This document shows, one piece after another, positions 15,493 through 23,499 of a stretch of DNA of 35,391 bases. Every line of letters starts with the position of its first letter. Positions within the stretch are counted from its first letter, which is position 1. The position numbers and the translations under genes are program-made. Origin of the DNA: MAG-120802 sp039796875 (GTDB taxonomy: Bacteria; Actinomycetota; Actinomycetes; Nanopelagicales; Nanopelagicaceae); the NCBI GenBank assembly GCA_039796875.1, contig JBDKIY010000007.1, positions 1-35,391 of the forward strand, written 5' to 3'. The notes under the pieces are model-generated. The model had not been told where the DNA came from. It did no database searches and saw only the letters and a program-made list of their open reading frames with translations.

Positions 15493-17595
15493 ATGTTTGA
15501 ATCACTTGGTCATGTAATTGCTCGCCACAAAAAGTTTGTGCTCTCCATATTCCTGCTAAGCACCATTCTGGCCGGAGCAATAGGTTCACAGGTTTTCAAT
15601 AGGTTCGACTCTGGCGGCTATTCAGATCCGGGCAGTGATTCCGTAAAAGTTTGGGATTATTTGGATGAAACTTTTAAAGTAAAAGATCCTGCGGTCGTTC
15701 TTGTTGTTGATGCAAAAGATAAATCAGTTGATGACCCATCGGTGGTTGCTGCAGCTCAAGAGATTGAAAATGAAGTGCGTGCTGAGTCAGGTGTAGAAAG
15801 CGTACTTTCATACTGGTCTGCTGGTGGAGCACCTTCTTTAAAAAGCAAGGATGGAACTGCAGCCTTCGTTTTTGTTTATTTGGATTCCACAGACTTTACT
15901 GAAATTGATAAAGCTGGTGGCTACTACCAAGATAAATATGACGGAGTACGAGGAGATTTAGAGATTTACGCTTCCGGCGGTGCGGTGTTTGCCAATGCAA
16001 TCAATGGAAGAATTCAAGATGACTTAAAGATCTCAGAAGCCATTTCAATTCCGCTAACTTTCCTGCTGCTTATTCTGGTTTTTGGCGCGATGGCGGCCTC
16101 TGCCATGCCTTTAGTGGTTGGTGTGACAGCAATTTTGGGAACCTTCCTGGCTCTCTACTTGTTGACCTTTGTAACTGATGTAAGCATCTTTGCTTTAAAT
16201 CTAACCACTGGACTTGGTCTGGGTCTGGGAATTGATTATGCGTTATTGATTGTAAATAGATTCCGCGAGGAGCTGCACAAAGGTCTTTCAAATGAGGATG
16301 CGGTCGTAAACACTTTGCGCACCGCAAGTAAGACTGTTTTCTATTCCGGATTAACTGTGGTACTTACTCTGGTCTCATTAACCTTCTTCCCGCAAAACTT
16401 CTTGAAATCTATGGGGTATTCCGGCGCAGTCGTGGTTGCACTTGCTGTAGTCGGCGCCTTAATTCCATTACCTGCAATTCTGGCGATTATTGGCGCAAAG
16501 GTTGATAAAGGCGTAGTTCGCAAGAGTGGAATCAAGCCAAAAGATGATGGACGTTGGGCTCAATTAGCGCGCTTTGTGATGAAACGTCCAATTATTGTGG
16601 TCACTGGATCAACATTGTTACTGGCTATCTTGATTGCACCGATTGCAAATGTGAAATTCAGTCAGGTAGATAGCAGAGTTTTGCCTAAAGATGACCGGGC
16701 TTATATTGCCTCGGACTTTATTGCATCAGAATTTCCTGGACAGGAAAGTAATCCAATTGAAATTATCTTCCCTAATGGAGCAAGCCAGACCGCTGAGATT
16801 TCTAAATACTCCGCACAGTTGGCTCAAATTCCTGGAGTTGTGAGAGTTGGAATCCCACAAACGGTAGAGCAGAGTGTGCGACTTGTTGCAATCCACTCTA
16901 TGCCACCGCGCACACCTGAAGGTGAAGCGTTAATAAATGAAATTAGAGATCTTGAGGCACCGCAAGGAACTTTGGTGGGCGGCATCGCAGCAGATTACGC
17001 AGATACTCAAAGCGCCATCGCTGACTCAATGCCAAAAGTCCTAGCTTGGATCATTTTTACGGTTCTTCTTCTTCTGTTTTTCTTTACCGGTTCGATATTG
17101 CTTCCATTGAAGGCCATCATTCTTAACTTTGCATCTCTGGCAGCGACCATGGGAGTGCTGACGTGGATATTTATTGATGGCAAATTAACTTTCTTAGTTG
17201 GAGAATTCATAAATACTGGAACCCTTGATACCAGCACAATGGTTTTAGTTGCGGTCGTCGCCTTCGGTCTATCCATGGATTACGAAGTATTTTTGTTATC
17301 ACGTATCAAAGAAGAACATGATGCAGGTAAATCAAATGTGGAATCTGTTGCATTCGGATTACAGAAATCGGCGCGCATTATTACCGCCGCTGCCTTCATT
17401 TTGGCGGTGGTCTTCGGCGCCTTTGTAATCAGTGGAGTTACCTCCATAAAGATGATGGGCTTTGGAGTTGCCTTCGCAATTTTGTTGGATGCCACATTGA
17501 TTCGCGCCTTCTTGGTTCCAGCGCTAATGCGCCTGTTTGGTGAGTGGAATTGGTGGGCGCCAAGGGCGCTTAAGCGTTTTCAGATTAATCACTGA
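15493..17595 (+). CDS. MMPL-family RND transporter
   Basis: A 700-aa membrane protein with the MMPL layout: helix 1 at residues 14-34, a large outer loop to about 180, five helices, a second helix at about 360-380, a second outer loop, and five final helices. The two proton-relay Asp-Tyr pairs are visible in GLGLGIDYALLIVNRFREE (near 248) and GLSMDYEVFLLSRIKEEHD (near 595). The family exports lipids, siderophores or drugs in actinobacteria; in relatives without mycolic acids the cargo is unknown. The start is ATG 15493 with a leaderless-type promoter. purU follows after 18 bp but has its own -10. Confidence 0.93.
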   Translation: MFESLGHVIARHKKFVLSIFLLSTILAGAIGSQVFNRFDSGGYSDPGSDSVKVWDYLDETFKVKDPAVVLVVDAKDKSVDDPSVVAAAQEIENEVRAESGVESVLSYWSAGGAPSLKSKDGTAAFVFVYLDSTDFTEIDKAGGYYQDKYDGVRGDLEIYASGGAVFANAINGRIQDDLKISEAISIPLTFLLLILVFGAMAASAMPLVVGVTAILGTFLALYLLTFVTDVSIFALNLTTGLGLGLGIDYALLIVNRFREELHKGLSNEDAVVNTLRTASKTVFYSGLTVVLTLVSLTFFPQNFLKSMGYSGAVVVALAVVGALIPLPAILAIIGAKVDKGVVRKSGIKPKDDGRWAQLARFVMKRPIIVVTGSTLLLAILIAPIANVKFSQVDSRVLPKDDRAYIASDFIASEFPGQESNPIEIIFPNGASQTAEISKYSAQLAQIPGVVRVGIPQTVEQSVRLVAIHSMPPRTPEGEALINEIRDLEAPQGTLVGGIAADYADTQSAIADSMPKVLAWIIFTVLLLLFFFTGSILLPLKAIILNFASLAATMGVLTWIFIDGKLTFLVGEFINTGTLDTSTMVLVAVVAFGLSMDYEVFLLSRIKEEHDAGKSNVESVAFGLQKSARIITAAAFILAVVFGAFVISGVTSIKMMGFGVAFAILLDATLIRAFLVPALMRLFGEWNWWAPRALKRFQINH

Positions 17596-17601
17596 ATAAT
17601 C

Positions 17602-17607
17602 TAGAAT
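17602..17607 (+). promoter_or_regulatory. Predicted -10 element of purU
   Basis: TAGAAT lies exactly six bases before ATG 17614, inside the 18-bp gap after the MMPL gene. It implies an independent leaderless transcript. Confidence 0.6.
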
Positions 17608-17613
17608 TCAGCG

Positions 17614-18453
17614 ATGGATTTGATCGCCACGCTGCAATGCGCAGACCAACCCGGCATCGTCCATGCCATGACCACCTCAGTCTTGGCTACCGATGGCAAC
17701 ATCATTGAGAATCAACAGTTCACCGATCCGGTCACAAATACCTTTGTAATGCGCACCCGATTTGAAACCAAATCCTCATTAGAGCAAGCGCGTACCACAC
17801 TTCAGGAAGGGCTATCGAAGTTCAATCCAGTTCTGCAGGTTCGGGATAACGGGGCCCCGAAACGTGCCTTGGTTATGGTCACCAAAGAAAGCCATTGCTT
17901 GCGAGATTTACTTTATTTACTTGAACTCGGTGAGCTTCCCATTGAAATTCCACTAGTTGTTAGCAATCGTGCGGATTTAGAATCACTGGTGAAGGCACAT
18001 GGCATAAAGTTTCAATATCTGCCTATTTCTGAGAACTCAAAATCCGAACAAGAGTCAGAGCTTGAGAAGATTATGGAAAATGAACAAATTGATTTCGTAG
18101 TGCTGGCACGTTATATGCAAATTCTCTCACCCAAATTCTGCGAAAAGTTTGCAAATCGCATTATCAATATCCATCATTCATTTCTTCCTGGTTTCAAGGG
18201 AGCAAAGCCGTACCACCAGGCTCACGCAAAGGGTGTCAAAATCATTGGCGCGACCGCTCACTTTGTTACCTCCGATCTTGATGAAGGTCCAATCATTGAA
18301 CAAGATGTCGCGCATGTAACCCATGCATCTACCCCAGAACAATTAATATCTATCGGACGAGATATTGAAAGACGAGTTCTGGCAAAAGCAGTTAGATTGT
18401 TTGCTGAGGATAAGATTTTTATTGTCGGAAATCGAACCGTTGTCTTTAATTGA
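17614..18453 (+). CDS. purU: Formyltetrahydrofolate deformylase
   Basis: Hydrolyses 10-formyl-THF to THF and formate, balancing the one-carbon pool. Residues 1-80 form an ACT domain (LIATLQCADQPGIVHAMTTSVLATDGNI) that in E. coli senses Met and Gly. The catalytic domain is of the formyltransferase type: VLARYMQILSP, NIHHSFLPGFKGAKPYHQAH near 187, and GATAHFVTSDLDEGPIIEQD with the catalytic Asp. The length of 279 aa is normal. The product formate could feed formate-dependent steps, but none is visible here. Confidence 0.96.
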   Translation: MDLIATLQCADQPGIVHAMTTSVLATDGNIIENQQFTDPVTNTFVMRTRFETKSSLEQARTTLQEGLSKFNPVLQVRDNGAPKRALVMVTKESHCLRDLLYLLELGELPIEIPLVVSNRADLESLVKAHGIKFQYLPISENSKSEQESELEKIMENEQIDFVVLARYMQILSPKFCEKFANRIINIHHSFLPGFKGAKPYHQAHAKGVKIIGATAHFVTSDLDEGPIIEQDVAHVTHASTPEQLISIGRDIERRVLAKAVRLFAEDKIFIVGNRTVVFN

Positions 18454-18475
18454 GAGTTTAAAAAGCTAAAAATTG

Positions 18476-18548
18476 TGTCCTTGGCCGGAGTTGAACCGGC
18501 GACCTACCGCTTAGGAGGCGGTTGCTCTATCCACTGAGCTACAAGGAC
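18476..18548 (-). tRNA. tRNA-Arg (anticodon CCT), CCA not encoded
   Basis: Minus-strand cloverleaf: acceptor GTCCTTG (18548-18542) pairs with CAAGGAC (18483-18477), and the discriminator is A at 18476. The D stem is GCTC/GAGC. The anticodon stem ACCGC/GCGGT holds loop CTCCTAA, so the anticodon is CCT and reads AGG. The T arm GCCGG-TTCAACT-CCGGC is canonical. The 3' CCA must be added after transcription. Confidence 0.95.
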
Positions 18549-18584
18549 TTAATTAATTACCTGAGAATAATAAACTAGTAAAAC

Positions 18585-18668
18585 ATGCGGGATTTAGTCA
18601 CAAAATTGCACAATCAATGGGCTTCGGCTACCGTACGCGAAGAATCTCGTTTGGAGTTGATTTCATAA
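18585..18668 (+). CDS. 27-aa ORF directly upstream of the saccharopine dehydrogenase-like gene
   Basis: ATG 18585 to TAA 18666-18668 gives a 27-residue peptide (MRDLVTKLHNQWASATVREE, then SRLELIS). The next gene starts one base after this stop, in another reading frame, so translation is probably coupled. TAAACT lies eight bases before the ATG and could be its -10. No hydrophobic segment and no run of one amino acid is seen. It may be a leader peptide controlling the downstream gene or a small protein. A chance ORF is possible, but the exact join argues against it. Confidence 0.5.
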   Translation: MRDLVTKLHNQWASATVREESRLELIS

Positions 18669-18669
18669 T

Positions 18670-19896
18670 ATGAAAGCCCTAGTAATTGGTGCGGGCGGTG
18701 TAGGTAGAGCGATAGCAAATATCGCAGCACGTAGATCATTTATTACCTCAATGGTCATCGCTGATAGAACCCTCGCGCGCGCAGAAGAAGCTGTTTATCG
18801 GGTTAAAGACCCTCGCTTTTCCGCAGCCCAGGTGAATGCTGCCGAGCTCGAAGATCTCCGTGAGTTAATCCGCAAGGCTGATCCTGATGTTGTCATCAAC
18901 GCAGTAGATCCTCGTTTTGTGATGCCGATTTTCTTAGCTTGTGAAATCGAGAACACCAACTACATCGATATGGCGATGTCTTTATCGCGTCCACATCCTC
19001 ACTACCCACATCGTGAAACCGGTGTGAAATTAGGTGATGAACAGTTTGCCCGTGATTGGAACTGGGAAGAACGCAAAATTTATGCCTTAGTTGGCATGGG
19101 CGTAGAGCCTGGCATGAGCGATATTTTTGCTAAGTACGCAGATGATCAACTCTTTAGTCGAATTGATGCCATAACTGTTTTGGATGGATCAAATTTGCGA
19201 GTTGAAGGTGCGAACTTTGCTCCCTCATTTTCTATCTGGACCACAATTGAAGAGTGCTTGAACCCGCCTTTAGTTTGGGAAGATGGTCGCGGTTGGTTTA
19301 CTACCGAGCCATTCAGTGAGTTAGAAACCTTTGATTTCCCAGAAGGTATCGGCCCAGTCGAGTGCGTGAATGTTGAGCACGAAGAGGTTGTGCTTATCCC
19401 ACAAAAGATTGATGCCAAAAAAGTTAACTTCAAATACGGTCTTGGCGCCGAGTTCATTCAAATTCTTAAAACCATCAATATGTTGGGAATGGATCGCAAA
19501 GAAAATGTTGAGGTGCAAGGAGTTTCTGTTGCACCGCGTGATTTGCTCGCAGCCTCATTGCCCGATCCTGCAACTCTGGGTTCGCGCATGAAAGGCAAGA
19601 CCTGCGCCGGTGCATTGGTGCGTGGTCTTGATAAAGCAGGTAAGCCAAAAGCGGTTTACATCTATAACGTAATTGATAATGAATGGTCGATGAAAGAGTA
19701 CGGCGATCAAGCTGTTGTGTGGCAGACCGCAGTAAATCCCGTCATCGCGATGGAGCTAATTCATAAAGGCGTATGGCAACCTCTGGGAGTAAATGGCCCA
19801 GAATGGTTTGATCCAAAACCATTCTTAGAGCTGCTTCCAGAATATGGCACCTCATGGCATATCCGCGAAGAGGAAGCCAGCGATATTCTTTCTTAA
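18670..19896 (+). CDS. Saccharopine / carboxynorspermidine dehydrogenase-like protein
   Basis: A 408-aa NAD(P) oxidoreductase of the saccharopine dehydrogenase fold (Lys9-like). The N-terminus has the Rossmann motif VIGAGGVGRAIANIAARR, then VINAVDPRFVMPIFLACE. The middle reads DWNWEERKIYALVGMGVEPGMSDIFAKYA, and the C-terminus LLAASLPDPATLG...GKTCAGALVRG. Several of these stretches resemble bacterial carboxynorspermidine dehydrogenase, as I remember the Vibrio protein, so a reductive condensation or its reverse on a polyamine or amino acid is plausible. No carboxynorspermidine decarboxylase is in the window. It is coupled upstream to a 27-codon ORF and downstream (TAATG) to the SDR gene. Confidence 0.8.
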   Translation: MKALVIGAGGVGRAIANIAARRSFITSMVIADRTLARAEEAVYRVKDPRFSAAQVNAAELEDLRELIRKADPDVVINAVDPRFVMPIFLACEIENTNYIDMAMSLSRPHPHYPHRETGVKLGDEQFARDWNWEERKIYALVGMGVEPGMSDIFAKYADDQLFSRIDAITVLDGSNLRVEGANFAPSFSIWTTIEECLNPPLVWEDGRGWFTTEPFSELETFDFPEGIGPVECVNVEHEEVVLIPQKIDAKKVNFKYGLGAEFIQILKTINMLGMDRKENVEVQGVSVAPRDLLAASLPDPATLGSRMKGKTCAGALVRGLDKAGKPKAVYIYNVIDNEWSMKEYGDQAVVWQTAVNPVIAMELIHKGVWQPLGVNGPEWFDPKPFLELLPEYGTSWHIREEEASDILS

Positions 19897-20690
19897 TGAG
19901 TAGCTCTCAAAACCCGCGGCCCATCGCTTTAATAACCGGCGCCACCGTAGGCATCGGTGCAGCATTTGCAGAAAAGCTGGCCGGCGAAAATCATGATTTG
20001 GTAATTGTGGCCCGTGACTTACCTAGATTAAATGAAAGAGCCGAAGAGTGGCGCGAAAAGTTTGGTGTAGAAGTTGAAGTTATCCAAGCCGATCTTTCAC
20101 GTGATGAGGACATACGTCGCTTAGAGCTTCGTCTGCAAAATATCAGCCGGCCTATTGAGGTGCTAATTAATAATGCTGGTTTTGGCATCAATAAGAGTTT
20201 TATGAAAAGCGATACTGCAGAGGAAATTGCACTCTTGGATGTTCTAGTAACTGCTCCAATGCGATTGATGCATGCGGTATTGCCAAGTATGAAAGATAGA
20301 AATAGCGGAGTAATAATTAATGTTTCCAGTATTGCCGGTTGGATAGCTGGAGGAACTTATAGCGCCGCTAAGTCATATATAACTGTTCTAACTGAATCGC
20401 TACACACCGAATTAACCGGCACAAACGTCAGGGTTCATGCACTTTGCCCAGGATTTACCCGAACTGAGTTTCACCAACGTGGTGGAATGAAAATGGGAGC
20501 GGTCCCATCTTGGATGTGGTCCACCTCGGAAGAGGTTGTCAAAGAGGCCTGGAAAGCGGCAAACTCCGGAAAAGCGATCTCCGTGCCCGGTCGTTCTTAC
20601 AAGGTTATTTCAATGATTTCCCGTTTTGGCCCTCGTCCCTTAGTCCGCAAAATGGGTATGAACGTTCGTGTCCGACAGCGCCAGAAATAG
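19896..20690 (+). CDS. Short-chain dehydrogenase/reductase (SDR)
   Basis: A classical SDR of 264 aa. The cofactor loop TGATVGIG is at 14-21, with VARDLPRL, then NNAG in VLINNAGFGINK. The catalytic Ser is in NVSSIAGWIAGG, and the Tyr-Lys pair in TYSAAKSYI. Ending in PGFTRTEF, it looks like the DltE/YqjQ-type of unknown substrate. The start is ATG 19896, which shares one base with the stop of the previous gene (TAATG); an upstream in-frame ATG at 19854 would overlap that gene by 43 bp and is rejected. The coupling suggests both enzymes work in one pathway. Confidence 0.9.
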   Translation: MSSSQNPRPIALITGATVGIGAAFAEKLAGENHDLVIVARDLPRLNERAEEWREKFGVEVEVIQADLSRDEDIRRLELRLQNISRPIEVLINNAGFGINKSFMKSDTAEEIALLDVLVTAPMRLMHAVLPSMKDRNSGVIINVSSIAGWIAGGTYSAAKSYITVLTESLHTELTGTNVRVHALCPGFTRTEFHQRGGMKMGAVPSWMWSTSEEVVKEAWKAANSGKAISVPGRSYKVISMISRFGPRPLVRKMGMNVRVRQRQK

Positions 20691-20806
20691 ATCCTATTCA
20701 CAGGATTTTCTGTGGCGGTTGTGGAGTTTCCCTAACCAATTTGTGAGTTAGCAGCCTTTACTATTAGCGCTATCTAAATATGCAAGTTTTATTCAGGAGG
20801 AATCTG

Positions 20807-21505
20807 GTGCGTAATTCATTAAAGTTCATTGGCAAAGGTGCAACCCTTTTAGCAGCTACTTCATTGCTAATGGCCATGACCGCCGTCATTCCTGCTCAAG
20901 CAGCCAATAAAGCTGGAGCGGCTTGCACGAAGGCAAATGCCAAGACCAAAATCGGTGGAGATAGCTATGTCTGCACAAAAAACCCAACAGTTAAGAAAGC
21001 TAAATTAACTTGGGTTTGGGTTGGTTGCATTGACTCCAACAAGCTCTATCTCGAGGCTAATGCTCGTCTAAAAACCATCACTGAGTCTGCAGCACAAGCC
21101 ACCACAATGTTGGATTCAGAGATTGCAAAACTAAAAGCAGAAGCACCTGCTGATGAAGCAGAGGCAAAGATTTATGATCAAAAAGCTGCGGATGCAAAAG
21201 CAAAGCAAGCAGCTGCGCTAGCTGATGCAAAACTTAATACCGATGCGGCAACTAAAGCTGGTGCGACAACCGCCGCTGGTAAGCAGTACACAACCAATGC
21301 TTCAACTTGGACCAAGGCGGCTCGCAGCTACGAGTTAGCAGCAAAGAACTTTGAAAGAACCGCTGCAAGTTTGCGTGACAAAATCAATGAGGTTGCAAAG
21401 AAAGAAAAGCAGAAGTTGAATGTACTTCAGACAGTTGAGAACTCTAAGACTGAAGTTTCTTCAACCTTGCAGAACCGCAAGAACGCCTGCAAGCCAGGTT
21501 TATAG
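20807..21505 (+). CDS. Secreted alanine/lysine-rich coiled-coil protein with an N-terminal Cys motif
   Basis: A 232-aa protein from GTG 20807, preceded by AGGAGG at a 6-nt distance. An in-frame ATG at 20780 lies upstream of that Shine-Dalgarno and is not preferred. Residues 1-32 form a Sec signal peptide ending in PAQA. The mature N-terminus (GAACTKANAKTKIGGDSYVC, then KLTWVWVGC) resembles a short CTK...GG..Y.C..K..W module seen repeatedly in secreted proteins of planktonic actinobacteria (from memory). The rest is Ala/Lys/Glu-rich helix, likely coiled coil (about 60-215), ending in NACKPGL. Four cysteines could form two disulfides. Function is unknown; a surface or envelope role is likely. 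A strong terminator follows. Confidence 0.8.
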   Translation: MRNSLKFIGKGATLLAATSLLMAMTAVIPAQAANKAGAACTKANAKTKIGGDSYVCTKNPTVKKAKLTWVWVGCIDSNKLYLEANARLKTITESAAQATTMLDSEIAKLKAEAPADEAEAKIYDQKAADAKAKQAAALADAKLNTDAATKAGATTAAGKQYTTNASTWTKAARSYELAAKNFERTAASLRDKINEVAKKEKQKLNVLQTVENSKTEVSSTLQNRKNACKPGL

Positions 21506-21509
21506 GAGA

Positions 21510-21534
21510 TTAGTAATTAAGCCTTAGTAATTAA
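21510..21534. repeat. 11-bp direct repeat TTAGTAATTAA
   Basis: TTAGTAATTAA at 21510-21520 recurs exactly at 21524-21534, with three bases (GCC) between. It lies between the end of the secreted protein gene and the terminator stem, and looks like a small tandem duplication of 14 bp. Confidence 0.8.
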
Positions 21535-21571
21535 ACAAAGGTCACGGTCTAACCGACCGTGACCTTTGTTT
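21533..21571. terminator. Strong bidirectional intrinsic terminator
   Basis: A perfect 17-bp stem, AAACAAAGGTCACGGTC (21533-21549) with its complement (21555-21571), around loop TAACC. The A-rich foot gives a T-tract after the stem on the plus strand (TTTGTTTTTGC) and TTTAATTA on the minus strand. The right arm and loop lie inside the last codons and stop of the Rieske gene, so the hairpin is partly protein-coding. Confidence 0.85.
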
Positions 21572-21974
21572 TTGCAACTTTAACGGGAATTGAAACTAAG
21601 TTTGATCTTGCAGGTCCAATTTTCACAGCGCCATTAATCGCAAACTCTGCACGGTGTTCTGGGCAAACCCATTTGCCACTACTTCTTCTTACTGTTACAC
21701 CTTCATGGGTGCAGGAGAGGTTTAAAGCTTTATAAGCATTTGCCGCTTTGCCGGTTCTAACTAAGGCAACTTCCTGTCCCGCTCCATTTGTAAATTGCAC
21801 AACGCCGCCTACTTTTTTCAGCGCGGGATTGCTTGCAAGTGTCACATCAACTTTGCCATTGGCTAGCACTTTGACACCGGTTGCAGCAATAGCAGTTTCA
21901 GGTACTAATCCAAGCGTGAGTACCGCCAGTCCACATAAGACTGCCCGACGAGAAACCTCTTTTTGATTTTCCAC
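21549..21974 (-). CDS. Tat-exported Rieske [2Fe-2S] protein
   Basis: A 141-aa protein. Residues 5-30 are a twin-arginine signal (EVSRRAVLCGLAVLTLGL), which fits export of a folded Fe-S protein. The cluster ligands are C88-T-H90 and C104-P-E-H107, the CxH...CxxH Rieske pattern, with the Ser/Gly-rich spacing of small periplasmic-side ferredoxin-like forms rather than bc1 subunits. No C-terminal membrane anchor is seen. The electron partner is unknown. The start is GTG 21974 with AGGAG about 7 nt upstream. Its 3' end encodes half of the terminator shared with the convergent gene. Confidence 0.92.
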   Translation of the reverse strand: MENQKEVSRRAVLCGLAVLTLGLVPETAIAATGVKVLANGKVDVTLASNPALKKVGGVVQFTNGAGQEVALVRTGKAANAYKALNLSCTHEGVTVRRSSGKWVCPEHRAEFAINGAVKIGPARSNLVSIPVKVAKTKVTVG

Positions 21975-21988
21975 TGCTAGCTCCTATT

Positions 21989-21994
21989 TACGAT
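21989..21994 (+). promoter_or_regulatory. Predicted -10 element of the diguanylate cyclase gene
   Basis: TACGAT lies exactly six bases before GTG 22001. It favours the second of two tandem GTG codons (21998, 22001) as the leaderless start. Confidence 0.5.
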
Positions 21995-22000
21995 TAAGTG

Positions 22001-23416
22001 GTGAGAATTTATCTGCTTTTGCGTGCTCTGGCTATCGCGACTCTAGCAATCTACGTATTTCTCAGAAATGACACAGCTCCGGCATGGGAAATGGATCTGC
22101 TGTTATTTAATTTAGTTGCGGTACTCGCCTCTGTGACCTTACTTAGCTCGCCGATTCCTGATGATAAACAAGGTCGAATCGCAATATCGCTAGCAATCTT
22201 GAGTTGGAGCTGTGGGTCGATTGCATCCTCTATTGAAACCTTTTTTTCCTTGAACCTTGGTGGTTTTTCGTTGGAGATTTTTGCGCAATGTGCTTATGCC
22301 GCCTTCTATCCCCTTGCTCTCTACGGATTAACCAGAGCAATTAGATTTAAGGTAGCTAGCAAATCATTAGAGATTCTGGATACTTTGATAATTGCTCTTG
22401 GTTGCACAACTATTTTGGCCGCTTTTCTTATTCGGCCAGCTATGACGAGCATTTCAGGTTCCAGTTTTGAGGTATTTCTAGCCATCTTTTATCCAGCCGG
22501 TGATGTCATTCTTTTAGTCTCAGTATTAACTTTGTGTGCGCTTCATAGAGTTTCTTTGCGAAATGTTTTACTAATTGCCGGAATCACCACCTACACCGTT
22601 GCTGATATATATTTTCTTTACTCTTCACAATCTGGAAATTATGAATTTGGCTCTCTTTCAGATATCGGTTGGCTGATTGGTTTTATCTTTATTTCAGAGA
22701 GTTTTTGGCATGCCGGAGATGAGACTAATTCACCACGCAGCTTTAATCCCACGGTTGCTACCCTGGCGCTATTGGGAAGTTCGGCGATTTTAACTATTGC
22801 AGTTTTTCAACCACAGTACTTTCCTCGTTTCATTCTCGTACCTGCGTTTGCAACTATTGCACTTTCATTTATGCGAATGGGAGTTGCTATAAATGATGCC
22901 CGCAATATGAGTAATGAACAGATCCTGGCCCGCACCGATGAGCTAACCGGATTAGCAAATAGAAGACGGTTTATGGTGGAGTTTGAAGAGTTCTTAAAAC
23001 TTCCGGGCTCGGTACTAATTATGGATTTGGATGGATTCAAACCCGTGAATGACAACTACGGTCATGATGTTGGTGATCAACTTTTGGCCCAAGTCGGTCA
23101 TCGACTCTCCAGGTTAATTCCACATGGTTCTTTACTGGCCCGACTTGGTGGCGATGAGTTCGGCGCCCTGATTGTTGGACCTGATGGATTTGAGATTGCC
23201 CGAGCTTTAAGAGCGACCATGTCTTACCCCTTCACCGTTAATGGAGTGGATATGAAGCTAGATGTCTCAATTGGGGAAGCTCGAAATTCGCCGGGTGAGA
23301 GCTTGGCCGACCAACTAATGCGCCGCGCTGATGAAGCCATGTACTTCGCCAAGCGCACTAAGTCAGGTGTAACCAGCTGGAGCCCAGAATTAGGCACCCG
23401 CCCTGCGAGGTTGTAA
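22001..23416 (+). CDS. Membrane-bound diguanylate cyclase (GGDEF)
   Basis: A 471-aa protein with about eight or nine N-terminal helices over residues 1-300 and a C-terminal GGDEF domain that makes c-di-GMP from two GTP. The domain begins with RTDELTGLANRRRF and has IMDLDGFKPVNDNYGHDVGD. The intact catalytic LARLGGDEFGAL has GGDEF at about 383-387, followed by RADEAMYFAKRTKSG. No RxxD inhibitory site stands in the usual place before GGDEF, so product inhibition is doubtful. The helical half resembles MASE-like sensor modules, but the ligand is unknown. No EAL or PilZ protein is in the window. Confidence 0.9.
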   Translation: MRIYLLLRALAIATLAIYVFLRNDTAPAWEMDLLLFNLVAVLASVTLLSSPIPDDKQGRIAISLAILSWSCGSIASSIETFFSLNLGGFSLEIFAQCAYAAFYPLALYGLTRAIRFKVASKSLEILDTLIIALGCTTILAAFLIRPAMTSISGSSFEVFLAIFYPAGDVILLVSVLTLCALHRVSLRNVLLIAGITTYTVADIYFLYSSQSGNYEFGSLSDIGWLIGFIFISESFWHAGDETNSPRSFNPTVATLALLGSSAILTIAVFQPQYFPRFILVPAFATIALSFMRMGVAINDARNMSNEQILARTDELTGLANRRRFMVEFEEFLKLPGSVLIMDLDGFKPVNDNYGHDVGDQLLAQVGHRLSRLIPHGSLLARLGGDEFGALIVGPDGFEIARALRATMSYPFTVNGVDMKLDVSIGEARNSPGESLADQLMRRADEAMYFAKRTKSGVTSWSPELGTRPARL

Positions 23417-23484
23417 GTTTTCCGCCGTCCGAATAAACCAACGAGCTGCAAGCTCAATCTATGAGGTGAGAGTTAAAACCCTTC

Positions 23485-23492
23485 AAGGAGGT
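23485..23492 (+). promoter_or_regulatory. Strong Shine-Dalgarno that fixes a TTG start (homospermidine synthase)
   Basis: AAGGAGGT, close to a perfect anti-16S match, lies 7 nt before TTG 23500. Most genes here lack a Shine-Dalgarno, so this is an unusual case of a strong site paired with a weak start codon. Confidence 0.8.
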
Positions 23493-23499
23493 CCCCTAA

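Noticed and set aside
20780..20806. ATG 20780 as the start of the secreted protein
   Set aside because: The AGGAGG lies inside this extension and points to GTG 20807, which also gives a cleaner signal peptide.
23443..23455. GAGCT-GCA-AGCTC hairpin before hss as a terminator or riboswitch
   Set aside because: A 5-bp stem with a three-base loop and no T-tract; nothing else in the 83-bp gap resembles a known riboswitch.
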